Positions 37,701 through 45,993 of a DNA stretch of 47,560 bases are shown here, one piece after another. The DNA is from a virus. Within the stretch, counting starts at the first letter, position 1; each line of letters begins with the position of its first letter. Below the pieces are notes generated by a model. It ran no database searches. It saw only the letters and a list, made by a program, of their open reading frames with translations, and was not told where the DNA came from. The stretch spans positions 1 through 47,560 of the IMG/VR virus record IMGVR_UViG_3300030329_001677, one strand, 5' to 3'. The position numbers and the translations under genes are program-made.

Positions 37701-40700
37701 CCTGGAGGTAATAACGGAGCTTATGTTTGGTGGAACAATATAATTGATTACAATACATATCATATGCCATTTGGTGACAGAGTAAAGAAAAGACATAGTT
37801 CTTATTTTGGATGCTATGAGGTAATGCCAAACACTATGGACAACTATGGTCATTTAAATAAAGCATACATGAATACCAATAATGCTCATCATCGTCAAGG
37901 AGGAGCTACCGCTCAAGCTGTACAGGGAAGTGTTTTTACTCTAGACTGTCCAGACAGTATTTTTGGCTTTTCGGGATATAACTTTAGAACAGGAGATAAA
38001 ATTCGTGTTGATGCTGTTATGAAGTTGATTTATGATTATAGAACAGAGATAAGAGCTAGTAGCGCTTCAGCTCCGTATGATGAAACTCCTTGGGGCTCTC
38101 ATAATAGCGCGGGCAATAACGCTGGAGCTGTTGGAAACACACTACCAGCTAGTGATTTACATAGAGTAGATATAGGCTCGTCAGGAGCTCGTGATTGGTA
38201 TTCAAAAAATAAAACAGAAAGTATAGAAGAATCTTTAAGATATTGTAGAAAGGTTGACGCTGGTAGTATTGAAGAAGGATACGGAGCTTTAATAGCTAAA
38301 TATTATATATACGATACATATTGGGGAATAGGAATGTCTTTAGATGGAGGAGCTGGATATGCCGCAGGATTTAATCCAGGAGATACAGGTATTCAAATGT
38401 TTAACCAAACAGCTCCAGATGGAACTAGTCAACCAATAAATAATACAAGATATAAACCGTGTCAACATCATGATATTTATCATCATAATATATTACAAGC
38501 TAAAGAATTATTTCCAGGAGAAATAGTTGGTAAATCATTTTTTAAAGATGGAGTTTTAATGATAGATGAAGGAGAAAAAGCGTTTGCTAATACTACTGGA
38601 CTTAGTCAAGCCACTAATATTATGAATGGATTTTCAAATAATACATTAGGATTTTATGTTGGAGGTAGACAAAAAAGAGTTTATGGTGGTGAAACATGGT
38701 ACTCTGGAGGAACATCTTTTCTTTTTGGAGCAATTACAAAATGTACAGATACACAGGGTGGAAATAAACATGATAGAACATATGATACTATTTCTACACT
38801 GCAGCAGGGGCAAAGAACTATATTAATACAAATAGATGGAGACGGTGAAGATGGAGAAAAGAGAGGATTATTAAATCCAAGAGATTTATCTGGTATATTA
38901 GAACATAGACATTGGGGGGCGGGGCCAGGAGGAACAGCTTATCATGCCTTTATGAGTAATATAAGTAATGATAGTATAAAAAGAAAAGAAGGAATTACTG
39001 GAACAAATGTAGCGGGTGGAGATTGGGGAGGACCGTCATATATACCATATAAATTTTTATGTTCTATAGTAAGAAATAATATACCTTATGGTGGACCTGG
39101 TTTAAACGCTATTATGAAGACTAGATATATACCTGCTGGTAATTTTCATCCTATCAAAAAAGATGCTAATGGAAATTCAGAAGAAGGTCACTTATCTCAA
39201 GTTTTTGGGGGAGATACATTTGTTACTTTTTTCTCTCATCAAAAAACAACTTGTCCTTATGAACAAAGGTCTTTAGCTAGATGGCAGGTATTTCCAGTAG
39301 AATCTGACGTTAATACAGACATGAGGATGGGATATCATTTAGGAGCTGGAGATATAGATTTAGGAGAAGTTCAACCAGAAATTAATGAAGAGATAGGAAA
39401 TGTACCTGAATATAATGACGTATATAGTCAAGAAAATAATTTGAAATCTGCTGTATCTGTAGATGAAACAAAAACCTGCAAGTCTTTAGAGCGTCCTTAT
39501 CAAATAGTTTATTCAGAAACAAAAATATCTGGAGAGCCTACAGACTCATTTAAAACATTTTTACAAAACTCTTTTCACGATATGGAAAGTGAATATGGAG
39601 AAATTACAAGATTAAAAAAATGGAAAAATGATTTATATGTGTTACAAGAAGAATCTTTAGCAAAATTACTTGTTAATCCTATTTCAATGATACAAGATGA
39701 ATTAGGGACCACTTTAAATGTTGGGACAGGAGAAACTGTAGAAAATCATTTATATATTTCTACTAAATTTGGAACAAGACATATGGATAGTGTTGTTACA
39801 TCAGAACAAGGATTATATTATATAGATAATACATATGCAAAATTATTACAATACACAGGAAGTGAATTAAATATATTATCTGATAATCTAGGACAAAGAA
39901 ATGCTTTAAATAATATTATTAAAGGAGTTGGAGACTTAGATACTCTTAAAAAAATAGACAGAAATTTTATTTGTGATAATTCATTAAGATTTAACGGTAT
40001 AACTAGTGTATTTGATTATAAAAATAATGAATTAATAATCACAATGCATAGTTCAGTGTTAGATGAAAACGGAAACAGAGAAATAAAAGATTATGGTTCA
40101 GGAGAAAATCGTTATTTTATAGCAAATACAAATTCAAAAACTTTAGTTTATAGTGAATCTATAAATGCTTTCACATCTTATTATTCTGTTACTCCAAGAA
40201 AATGGATGAGTATAGGAGGGTATGTAGCGTCTACAGAAAATATGACATATATTGGAGATAGTACTAATAATTTTAATGACAACTATTTATCAGTATGGAA
40301 ATGGGACGACCAAATCTTTAATTATAAAACTGTATTTTTTGATGAGCAAGCTGTGCCTGCAGAAATAGAAGAGAGCAGTATAACTAAAACTATATCTGAA
40401 TTACCTTCAATTTCAAAAGTTTTTGACAACGCTCAAATGATTATGACTCCAGACGCAAAAACAACATTAGGCTTACAAGGGATTCAATTTGGTACAGAAA
40501 TAACAGGGCCTGACAATCTAGATGTGTCTCATAATGTTGTAAAATATCAGGAAGGAATATTAAGATTTCCTTTACGTGACCCTAATAAACCAGGACCAAG
40601 AATGAGAGGTACATACATAAATATAAAATACTCTACAAGAAGTTCAAATAAATTTAATATCTTTGCAATACTTGCAAAATATAGAAAATCTTATCAATAA
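34731..40700 (+). CDS. Giant tail hub/muzzle-type (DNA stabilization) protein
   Basis: 1989 residues, the largest complete gene here. After a short Lys-rich start comes GFTGGMITDPDPRYQIKGSYRDALNIR, then VENILGNRKTF, the entry pattern of crAss-like stabilization/tail-closure proteins related to P22 gp10-type hubs. The rest is Tyr/Gly/Asn-rich and beta-dominated, with no transmembrane or enzymatic motif visible; a long central region has VRRYNIADEDNPSTNTG and many Gly-Ala turns. It would form the distal tail that seals packaged DNA. Length exceeds what I recall for typical members, suggesting inserted domains in the middle third. Confidence 0.78.
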   Translation: MAKKQTKKSNESLSQAQGFTGGMITDPDPRYQIKGSYRDALNIRLSNDDASTFTVENILGNRKTFNLDEICSQTHDAGLPEGILGTRTASKAGDTAVGDNFSEIYMDPSTLDANGNPVGDYFPSDNNNTTPPLSPTFEGIVPFIGTMVANGLTSYPGKFNASIVGHYSYNKNVIFIVVIPHYSFPTTKTQTIFLNVQFDKDLNVELITDLMVCYDHLSGSKYPDLNMDMDMPVRTEGIVENECISRIFWTDNKNPLRSINIQQPGKNKLSPDVLDLTPMHSPSQAVVTKSLSGSLPVGQLQYCYKYVSSNGGESVMSPFSNLYHTSKHSFSTSTQYYGSVSGDPFIDVSSQGFEITIKDLDEDFDIIELYSVLHVSNDGPVRVSRVGSKQYGVGASEVVFYHTQWDGDLMNGIDDVLIDINTWDVCKDISIKDNILFAGNLKTRDNSISEKEWNVKVRRYNIADEDNPSTNTGTITSTDAQIKEYELLTGAQSATVVTPSLGKTWSNGMPKWRTYKGDDVTTINSVDYEDEGRVDIIKKQSHEYRYLTDGMTLGAESYDYAENSLGGCRLTFGLKEKSIDIQNNVTASPYIQATSITDMATDNISDDGGTGNLTDNSDTVYTATMGIGGSKDPAVGNFKGYRRGEMYRFGVQIYDKNGRPGNVLWIGDIEMPEMNDPLRMLRTGDSDYNPTRPTNDGTTNSLHHRKLFSQHERIGDHRTSYIYGAPTPAIDVAWFNQTIGPYTTRDTLRYIKDGKFEHRVNTPTGAPTLQNVTATTTTSTGTNAFSSGLNLLAAYVHPGTGAWDLNASQSFWWYSPRVIQSQSNILHDEFTVRSFPQKRGVSNNASDEIHYTMDLFVNFEFRIPNDVRDKISGFRVVRAERTEADKSILQQGVLNQTVAYGHNEARKGYHQNNQINSDDTEDDLISYASGVIMHNPYDTYLNGYIGLAENSNIAFFTNTSGSYKLLPSNANQDDHVYAFKEREEAAGKYGPGGNNGAYVWWNNIIDYNTYHMPFGDRVKKRHSSYFGCYEVMPNTMDNYGHLNKAYMNTNNAHHRQGGATAQAVQGSVFTLDCPDSIFGFSGYNFRTGDKIRVDAVMKLIYDYRTEIRASSASAPYDETPWGSHNSAGNNAGAVGNTLPASDLHRVDIGSSGARDWYSKNKTESIEESLRYCRKVDAGSIEEGYGALIAKYYIYDTYWGIGMSLDGGAGYAAGFNPGDTGIQMFNQTAPDGTSQPINNTRYKPCQHHDIYHHNILQAKELFPGEIVGKSFFKDGVLMIDEGEKAFANTTGLSQATNIMNGFSNNTLGFYVGGRQKRVYGGETWYSGGTSFLFGAITKCTDTQGGNKHDRTYDTISTLQQGQRTILIQIDGDGEDGEKRGLLNPRDLSGILEHRHWGAGPGGTAYHAFMSNISNDSIKRKEGITGTNVAGGDWGGPSYIPYKFLCSIVRNNIPYGGPGLNAIMKTRYIPAGNFHPIKKDANGNSEEGHLSQVFGGDTFVTFFSHQKTTCPYEQRSLARWQVFPVESDVNTDMRMGYHLGAGDIDLGEVQPEINEEIGNVPEYNDVYSQENNLKSAVSVDETKTCKSLERPYQIVYSETKISGEPTDSFKTFLQNSFHDMESEYGEITRLKKWKNDLYVLQEESLAKLLVNPISMIQDELGTTLNVGTGETVENHLYISTKFGTRHMDSVVTSEQGLYYIDNTYAKLLQYTGSELNILSDNLGQRNALNNIIKGVGDLDTLKKIDRNFICDNSLRFNGITSVFDYKNNELIITMHSSVLDENGNREIKDYGSGENRYFIANTNSKTLVYSESINAFTSYYSVTPRKWMSIGGYVASTENMTYIGDSTNNFNDNYLSVWKWDDQIFNYKTVFFDEQAVPAEIEESSITKTISELPSISKVFDNAQMIMTPDAKTTLGLQGIQFGTEITGPDNLDVSHNVVKYQEGILRFPLRDPNKPGPRMRGTYINIKYSTRSSNKFNIFAILAKYRKSYQ

Positions 40701-41920
40701 TGCCAAATTACTTAGACTTAATGAATCAGCTACAGGACAAGCGTAGAGCTAGTCTAGCTGAATACAGCCCAACAAATCCTTATACTTCTTCCGCGTATAC
40801 ACATCAATATTCTCAAGATTTGTATACTCAATCAGAGGGGGAAGTTATGAATTTACCAATAGCAGAAGGGTATATTCCTTCTGAATTTTATACCGCTCCT
40901 ACAATGGAAGAAAAATTAATGAAGGGAGTTAGTAATGTTGCTACATCTCAACAGCTTTCTGCCACGTTAAAAAATGTAGCTTCAGGGGTAGGTCAAAAAT
41001 ATTTAGGGGGAGTTGCTCAAACAATACCTAACCCAGCAGTGGGAGCAGCGGGACATGTATCTGGAGTTAAAGTAGGAGCTCCAATAGCAAATCCAGCAGT
41101 GGGAGCAGCGGGACCTATTGCGGGTGTCACTCCTGGAGGATACGGAGCGATATCAGCTATAGCTTATGCGGCAGCTAATGACAATAATCCATATACATAT
41201 GGCACAAAAGAAGCTGTAGGAATGGGAATAGGAGACGCAGCTTTAACGACAGCTGCAACTACCGCTATGGGAGTTTACGCTCCTTGGATGCCTCTTGTAG
41301 CTGCAGGTTTAGGATGGTTATTTAGAAAAAGAAGAGCAAAAAGACTTAAAGCAAAAGAAGATAAAATAATATCAGGAGGAGATGAAAGTATAGTAGGAAG
41401 GTATAATCAGAAACTAATAGAAGAAAGAAAGAAAAGAGATTATTATCAAAGTTTAAGAGGTAGAGAAAAAGGAAATTTACCCTATGGAGTTAGTCCGTCT
41501 TCTACAGGGGCGTTACCAGCTTCACAGGGTATGAAATATAAATATAATACAGGAGGTATAAAAATAGGAGATATTCAAGCTGAATTTACAGGAAATGAAT
41601 TAATTGTAAATAATCAAGATGTAGTAGAATCTGGATTAAAAGAAAAAAATTATTCAAAAGCAGCAGCTCCTATAAGACAAGCTATGAGAAGTGGATATAT
41701 TACCCCTGGACCAGAAACACATCAAAATAATCCAATGCCTGTAACCACAGACGGAACTATATACGCTGGTGGAGGTCCATTAAATTTTAAAGTTAAAAAT
41801 GGAGCTGGAGTATATGACCACGCTACTGACCAATTTAAATCTACAATGTCAGATAAACAAATAGCTATGGTAGCACAGAAGAATATAAATAAGTGGAAAT
41901 CAAATAATATGTACTCATAA
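40700..41920 (+). CDS. Virion protein with hydrophobic Gly/Ala region and GMKYKYNxGG motif (406 aa)
   Basis: 406 residues. The N-terminal part is Tyr/Ser-rich. Residues ~110-215 are hydrophobic and Gly/Ala/Pro-rich, with a 20-residue tandem unit (NPAVGAAGxxxGV, period exactly 60 bp) and a probable membrane-active helix (MGVYAPWMPLVAAGLGWLF) followed by KRRAKRLKAKED. A GMKYKYNTGGIKIG linker leads into an ordered C-terminal domain (AEFTGNELIVNNQDVVESGLKEKN ... GAGVYDHATDQFKS). This resembles ejected proteins with a membrane-inserting middle. It overlaps both neighbours by 1 nt. Confidence 0.7.
   Translation: MPNYLDLMNQLQDKRRASLAEYSPTNPYTSSAYTHQYSQDLYTQSEGEVMNLPIAEGYIPSEFYTAPTMEEKLMKGVSNVATSQQLSATLKNVASGVGQKYLGGVAQTIPNPAVGAAGHVSGVKVGAPIANPAVGAAGPIAGVTPGGYGAISAIAYAAANDNNPYTYGTKEAVGMGIGDAALTTAATTAMGVYAPWMPLVAAGLGWLFRKRRAKRLKAKEDKIISGGDESIVGRYNQKLIEERKKRDYYQSLRGREKGNLPYGVSPSSTGALPASQGMKYKYNTGGIKIGDIQAEFTGNELIVNNQDVVESGLKEKNYSKAAAPIRQAMRSGYITPGPETHQNNPMPVTTDGTIYAGGGPLNFKVKNGAGVYDHATDQFKSTMSDKQIAMVAQKNINKWKSNNMYS
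41031..41114 (+). repeat. In-frame 60-bp direct repeat
   Basis: A block of 24 nt (41031-41054, containing CCAGCAGTGGGAGCAGCGGG) recurs at 41091-41114 with one mismatch, exactly 60 bp later. Encodes NPAVGAAG twice within the 406-aa protein. Near-identity at silent positions indicates a recent tandem duplication. Confidence 0.85.
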
Positions 41921-44900
41921 TGCCAGACCCTATAATAACAAGAAGAGGAGATAGTGGTGGAGCTGTAAGTTCTGAAGTGAACGCTTTTATACAAGAGCTA
42001 GTAAAAATGAATTTAGGGTTTACTATTACGTCTAGTAAAAGAGAAAAAGCTAGCCCAGGCTCTAGACATTTAACATATGATGCAATAGATATAGGAGTCA
42101 AAAGTAATGATGATGCTTCTATGTTAAAATTCTTTTTTGGAGAAGATTTTGACCCAACAGATTATTCTAATATGGGTAAATTAAAAATGACTCCAGAAGG
42201 ATTAGCGTTTTGTAAAAGACACAATATAAGAATAATAGACGAAAGGGACGGAAAGTATGGGCCTCATTTCCATATTGAAGTTATAACAGAAGACAGAGCA
42301 GATAAAGTTGTGGAATCAGAAGATGAAGCGACATATCACACTGAAGGTAGGTCTATACAAATAAGTGGAAGAACAGCTTATGAATATGGTTTAGAAGTTA
42401 CAAAAGATAATTTTATATATGTAAAAAATGATTATAATAAATCAGAAGAATATCAAAATTCTGTTAATGATGGTCCAATTGTAGATTTAAGAGATATGAC
42501 TCCTGGAGGAGGCTCAAGTGGAGAGGTAGAGTGGATAAACAATAATGAAGAAATATTAAATTACGATACAGAAAAAGAGAATATTGAAGAAGAAGAAAGT
42601 AAAGAATTAAAAATATTTAAAAATGATGAAGAGGTTTTAGACGCTATGGCAAGAGGGGAAATATCCTCTACTGATGTTATTAGAATTGAATATGACGGTT
42701 CAAATCCAAAAAAACCAAAAGGAGAAGTATATGAAGGTACAGTAAAAATGGGTATGGACTCGAATGACAATGAGTTTGTACAATTTTTAGATGGGGTACA
42801 TACAAACGCGAAAGGAGACACAAATACACATGAGGGAGGAAGTATAGTTAAAACAACCCCAAAAGAAGAGATAGAAACAGAAGAAATAAAAACAGAAGAA
42901 ATAAAGTCATTCGATAGTTTAGGTGACGTTCCTGCTGGATTAGAAGACCAAAATATCATTGTAAATGGAATAAAATATTATAAAAGTGAAGATGGTACAG
43001 AGTGGATAGAAGAACCAGGGCCAGACAATATGACTCAAGAAGACATAGAGAATTATCAAGAGCAAATAAAAGAAGAAGAAGTTCCAACATATAAAGGAAC
43101 TAATGAAGTTTATGATTCTATAATGAAAGGTGATATAAAAGGAGATGATATTATTAGGATTGAATTTAATGATGGAAGTATATACGAAGGAACAGTAGAT
43201 TATGAATACGCAGAACCAGGGGAGCCTATAAATTTAAAATTTTCTAACGGAACACATACAGATAAAGAAGGAAGTGTAAATAAATATGAAGATGGATTAA
43301 CGATAGAAAAAAATCATAATCTAAAAGCTGAAGATTATGTAGAAGAATACATAGATAAAGAGAAAGAAATAGAAACTCCAGAAACAACAGAAGTTCCAGA
43401 GGTAACAGAAACTCCAGAAATAACAACAGGGGGTGAAGAGATACCAAAAGCAAGTATATATGATGATAAAGAAACAATAAGAAAAAGATTAATAAGTGAA
43501 GGATACGAAGGAGAAGAATTAGAATCTGAAATTCAAGCAACATTAGAATGGAATGAAATCGAAAAAGAATGGGTTCAAGATAATATAATAGATAATAAAG
43601 AAATAATAGATAAGATATTTGCTGAAAATCCTGAGTTAGCTGAAAAGTTTAAAGATATAGACCCAGAATATTATAGTGAGGTAGATGAATTTTATTATAT
43701 AAATGACGAAGAAGGTGGATTAAATGAATTAATTAAATCTACTAAAGAAGGAATATTAAATGACGAAAGAGAGTTTAATAAAACAGAAACTGGACTACCA
43801 GAAACTAACGAAGAAAGAACTGAAAGAGAAGATAATATAAAAAGATATGATGATTTAATTACTAAAAGAGATAACGAAGGGTTAAGTGCAGAAGAAGAAG
43901 TAGAGTTACAAAATATTATAGACAACCATGGAGGATATAATCCTTCTGAATTATATGAAGAACATAAAAAAGAAGAAGCTGAAAGAGACGCTAATGAAGA
44001 AGCGGGTCATGGAAGAATTACCAATTGGGAGTTAGAAAATAAAATAATTGAGGAAGAAGAGTTACAGCAAGAAAGAGAAGACAATTATAAAATAACAGGA
44101 ATTAGTGAAACTGACGAAGAAAAATTCAATAGATTTGAAAGAGAAAAAGAACAAAATCAAGAAGACGGATTTGGGTATATTACCAATGTACAAAAAGAAG
44201 ACCAAGATGTAATTTGGAGTACTTCTGATTCAGAAAAAGAATTAAGAAATGAATTAAAAAAAGAACTTGATAAAGAGGAAGCTTCTCTAAGAGCAGCTGC
44301 AGGAGATAAAGAAGCGGAAGATAGAATAAAAGAAGATATAAAAGTAACAAAATTAGCTTTAGAATATTTAGAATTAAAAAATAAACATGGTAGAAAAGAC
44401 GATGTATTTGATATAAAATCATTTAGAGAGGCTATAAAAAATAAAGATGTACAACAGCTTAACATGTGGTATAACGACCAGAGAAAAGAGGTAATACATT
44501 TATTAGAAAAAGATAGAAAATCTATTGAAGACGGAACATATACAGGAAGCGAAGAGGAAAGAGAATACGTATTAAGCACATTAGAGACCTTAAAGAAATC
44601 GTCACCTAAAAGTGAATTGCCTGATTTTGATAATCAAACACATATGTTAAAATATGTTACTTTAGGTTCTGAGGAAGACTTTACAAAGTTAGAAGGTCTA
44701 CAAAAAGATAGAAAATATATAAAAGAATCAGCAGATATAAATGGAAAAATTATAAACGCAGCTAATTCTGATAAAACAGGTTCTGGGATAACAACTGAAA
44801 ATAAATATGGAGATAGAGATTATCAAGAAGTAATAGACTGGAATAACGGAACAACTTATTATATAAAGGTAGATTGGCTTAATACAAGTGAAAGTAGTCG

Positions 44901-45993
44901 AGCAGTAGAGCTTCGAGAAAAACAAAATAAAGGAACAATAACATCTGAAGAATTAATAGAGTTAAATAAATTATCAAAGGATTTTCATAGAAGAGATGTA
45001 AGAACCCGAGGTAATCTTTATATGAACACAGAGCATCATCCAGATGGAGTAACAGTTCACTATAGCGAAGGGTTAAACGATATAGATAAATTTATAGCTA
45101 ATAGAAAAGACCAAATAATAAAAGCGGGATTAAATCCTGATATCAATTTAACTGCAGAACAAATTGCTTTATTAAATAAAATACAACAACCTGATTACGA
45201 TAATGCAAATTTACAAAATGATTTAGACGCTATAATATCATATAGCCCAGAAGTATTTGACGTAGATTATACTCCAGAAGAAACAGATGAGGACAAAGAA
45301 TTAAGAAGTCAAGGTTTAACAGGACAACAAATATTGCAAGGAACAATTGAAGCAGCTAAAGGAGTTGTAGATGCGTTTGGAGGTCCAGATGCTCTTATAA
45401 ACGCTGTTATGGGTAAAAAAGCTTTAGCCGCAGCTATGAAAGACGTAACACCAATGGAGCAGGCTAAACTGAGTCCTATGTTTATGGAACATTTAAGAGA
45501 AACTAGAGAATTATCTAAAAGAGGATATCATCCAGCAGAAGAGCTTAAAATAAGAAGAGAGATAGATAGAGCTTATCAAACAGGACTAGAAAATACTATA
45601 CGTGGTACAGCTGGAGATAGAGCTAAATATTTAGCCGCTTCAGGAATATTTGACGCAAAAAGAACTTTAGCGTTATTAGAGGTAGCTGAACAAGACGCGG
45701 TCTTACAAAGAGAAAATCAAAAGCAATATTCAGATTTATTATTATATAAAGAAAATTTTGAAGCTACCCAACAAGAAAATAAAAGAACAGAAAATTTACA
45801 AATGCAATTAGCAAACAAAAAAGCAGCTTCAGAATTTGCAGGATTAACATTTGCAAATGTTATGTCAGGATTAAATAATAGTAGTTCTCTTATAGATAAA
45901 TTAAAACAAGGAATGATGAACAATTATAATGGAGGATTTAATTTATCAAGTGTATACGAAAATAACAATACAAATAACGAAGAAAATCAATAA
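41920..45993 (+). CDS. Very large cargo-type virion protein with N-terminal M15-like peptidase
   Basis: 1357 residues. Residues ~30-125 form an M15-type zinc peptidase: TSSKREKASPG, S48-R-H50-xx-Y-x-A55-x-D57, then G114-P-H116-F-H118; H50, D57 and H118 are the expected zinc ligands. Two copies of an ~80-residue beta module follow (~228-314 and ~388-467; core EVxxxIxxGxI...IRIE...YEGTV...GTHT). A long Glu/Lys-rich helical rod with its own short repeats (~600-770) leads to a helical C-terminus ending Asn-rich. Acidic, non-membrane. It may be packed in the head or tail and carry a peptidoglycan-cutting tip for DNA entry. Overlaps both neighbours by 1 nt. Confidence 0.75.
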   Translation: MPDPIITRRGDSGGAVSSEVNAFIQELVKMNLGFTITSSKREKASPGSRHLTYDAIDIGVKSNDDASMLKFFFGEDFDPTDYSNMGKLKMTPEGLAFCKRHNIRIIDERDGKYGPHFHIEVITEDRADKVVESEDEATYHTEGRSIQISGRTAYEYGLEVTKDNFIYVKNDYNKSEEYQNSVNDGPIVDLRDMTPGGGSSGEVEWINNNEEILNYDTEKENIEEEESKELKIFKNDEEVLDAMARGEISSTDVIRIEYDGSNPKKPKGEVYEGTVKMGMDSNDNEFVQFLDGVHTNAKGDTNTHEGGSIVKTTPKEEIETEEIKTEEIKSFDSLGDVPAGLEDQNIIVNGIKYYKSEDGTEWIEEPGPDNMTQEDIENYQEQIKEEEVPTYKGTNEVYDSIMKGDIKGDDIIRIEFNDGSIYEGTVDYEYAEPGEPINLKFSNGTHTDKEGSVNKYEDGLTIEKNHNLKAEDYVEEYIDKEKEIETPETTEVPEVTETPEITTGGEEIPKASIYDDKETIRKRLISEGYEGEELESEIQATLEWNEIEKEWVQDNIIDNKEIIDKIFAENPELAEKFKDIDPEYYSEVDEFYYINDEEGGLNELIKSTKEGILNDEREFNKTETGLPETNEERTEREDNIKRYDDLITKRDNEGLSAEEEVELQNIIDNHGGYNPSELYEEHKKEEAERDANEEAGHGRITNWELENKIIEEEELQQEREDNYKITGISETDEEKFNRFEREKEQNQEDGFGYITNVQKEDQDVIWSTSDSEKELRNELKKELDKEEASLRAAAGDKEAEDRIKEDIKVTKLALEYLELKNKHGRKDDVFDIKSFREAIKNKDVQQLNMWYNDQRKEVIHLLEKDRKSIEDGTYTGSEEEREYVLSTLETLKKSSPKSELPDFDNQTHMLKYVTLGSEEDFTKLEGLQKDRKYIKESADINGKIINAANSDKTGSGITTENKYGDRDYQEVIDWNNGTTYYIKVDWLNTSESSRAVELREKQNKGTITSEELIELNKLSKDFHRRDVRTRGNLYMNTEHHPDGVTVHYSEGLNDIDKFIANRKDQIIKAGLNPDINLTAEQIALLNKIQQPDYDNANLQNDLDAIISYSPEVFDVDYTPEETDEDKELRSQGLTGQQILQGTIEAAKGVVDAFGGPDALINAVMGKKALAAAMKDVTPMEQAKLSPMFMEHLRETRELSKRGYHPAEELKIRREIDRAYQTGLENTIRGTAGDRAKYLAASGIFDAKRTLALLEVAEQDAVLQRENQKQYSDLLLYKENFEATQQENKRTENLQMQLANKKAASEFAGLTFANVMSGLNNSSSLIDKLKQGMMNNYNGGFNLSSVYENNNTNNEENQ
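42601..43320 (+). repeat. Two-copy internal protein repeat in the 1357-aa gene
   Basis: DNA 42601-42860 and 43081-43320 encode related modules. Shared features in order: a short helix with two Asp/Glu, DVIRIEY / DIIRIEF, VYEGTV / IYEGTV, then a Gly-Thr-His-Thr turn and a final Gly-rich hydrophobic strand. Nucleotide identity is low, so this is an old duplication. Confidence 0.75.

Noticed and set aside
42561-44579. Long minus-strand frames rich in Ser, Leu and Phe opposite the 1357-aa gene
   Set aside because: Antisense shadows of Glu/Lys-rich coding sequence; no leader, promoter or domain.
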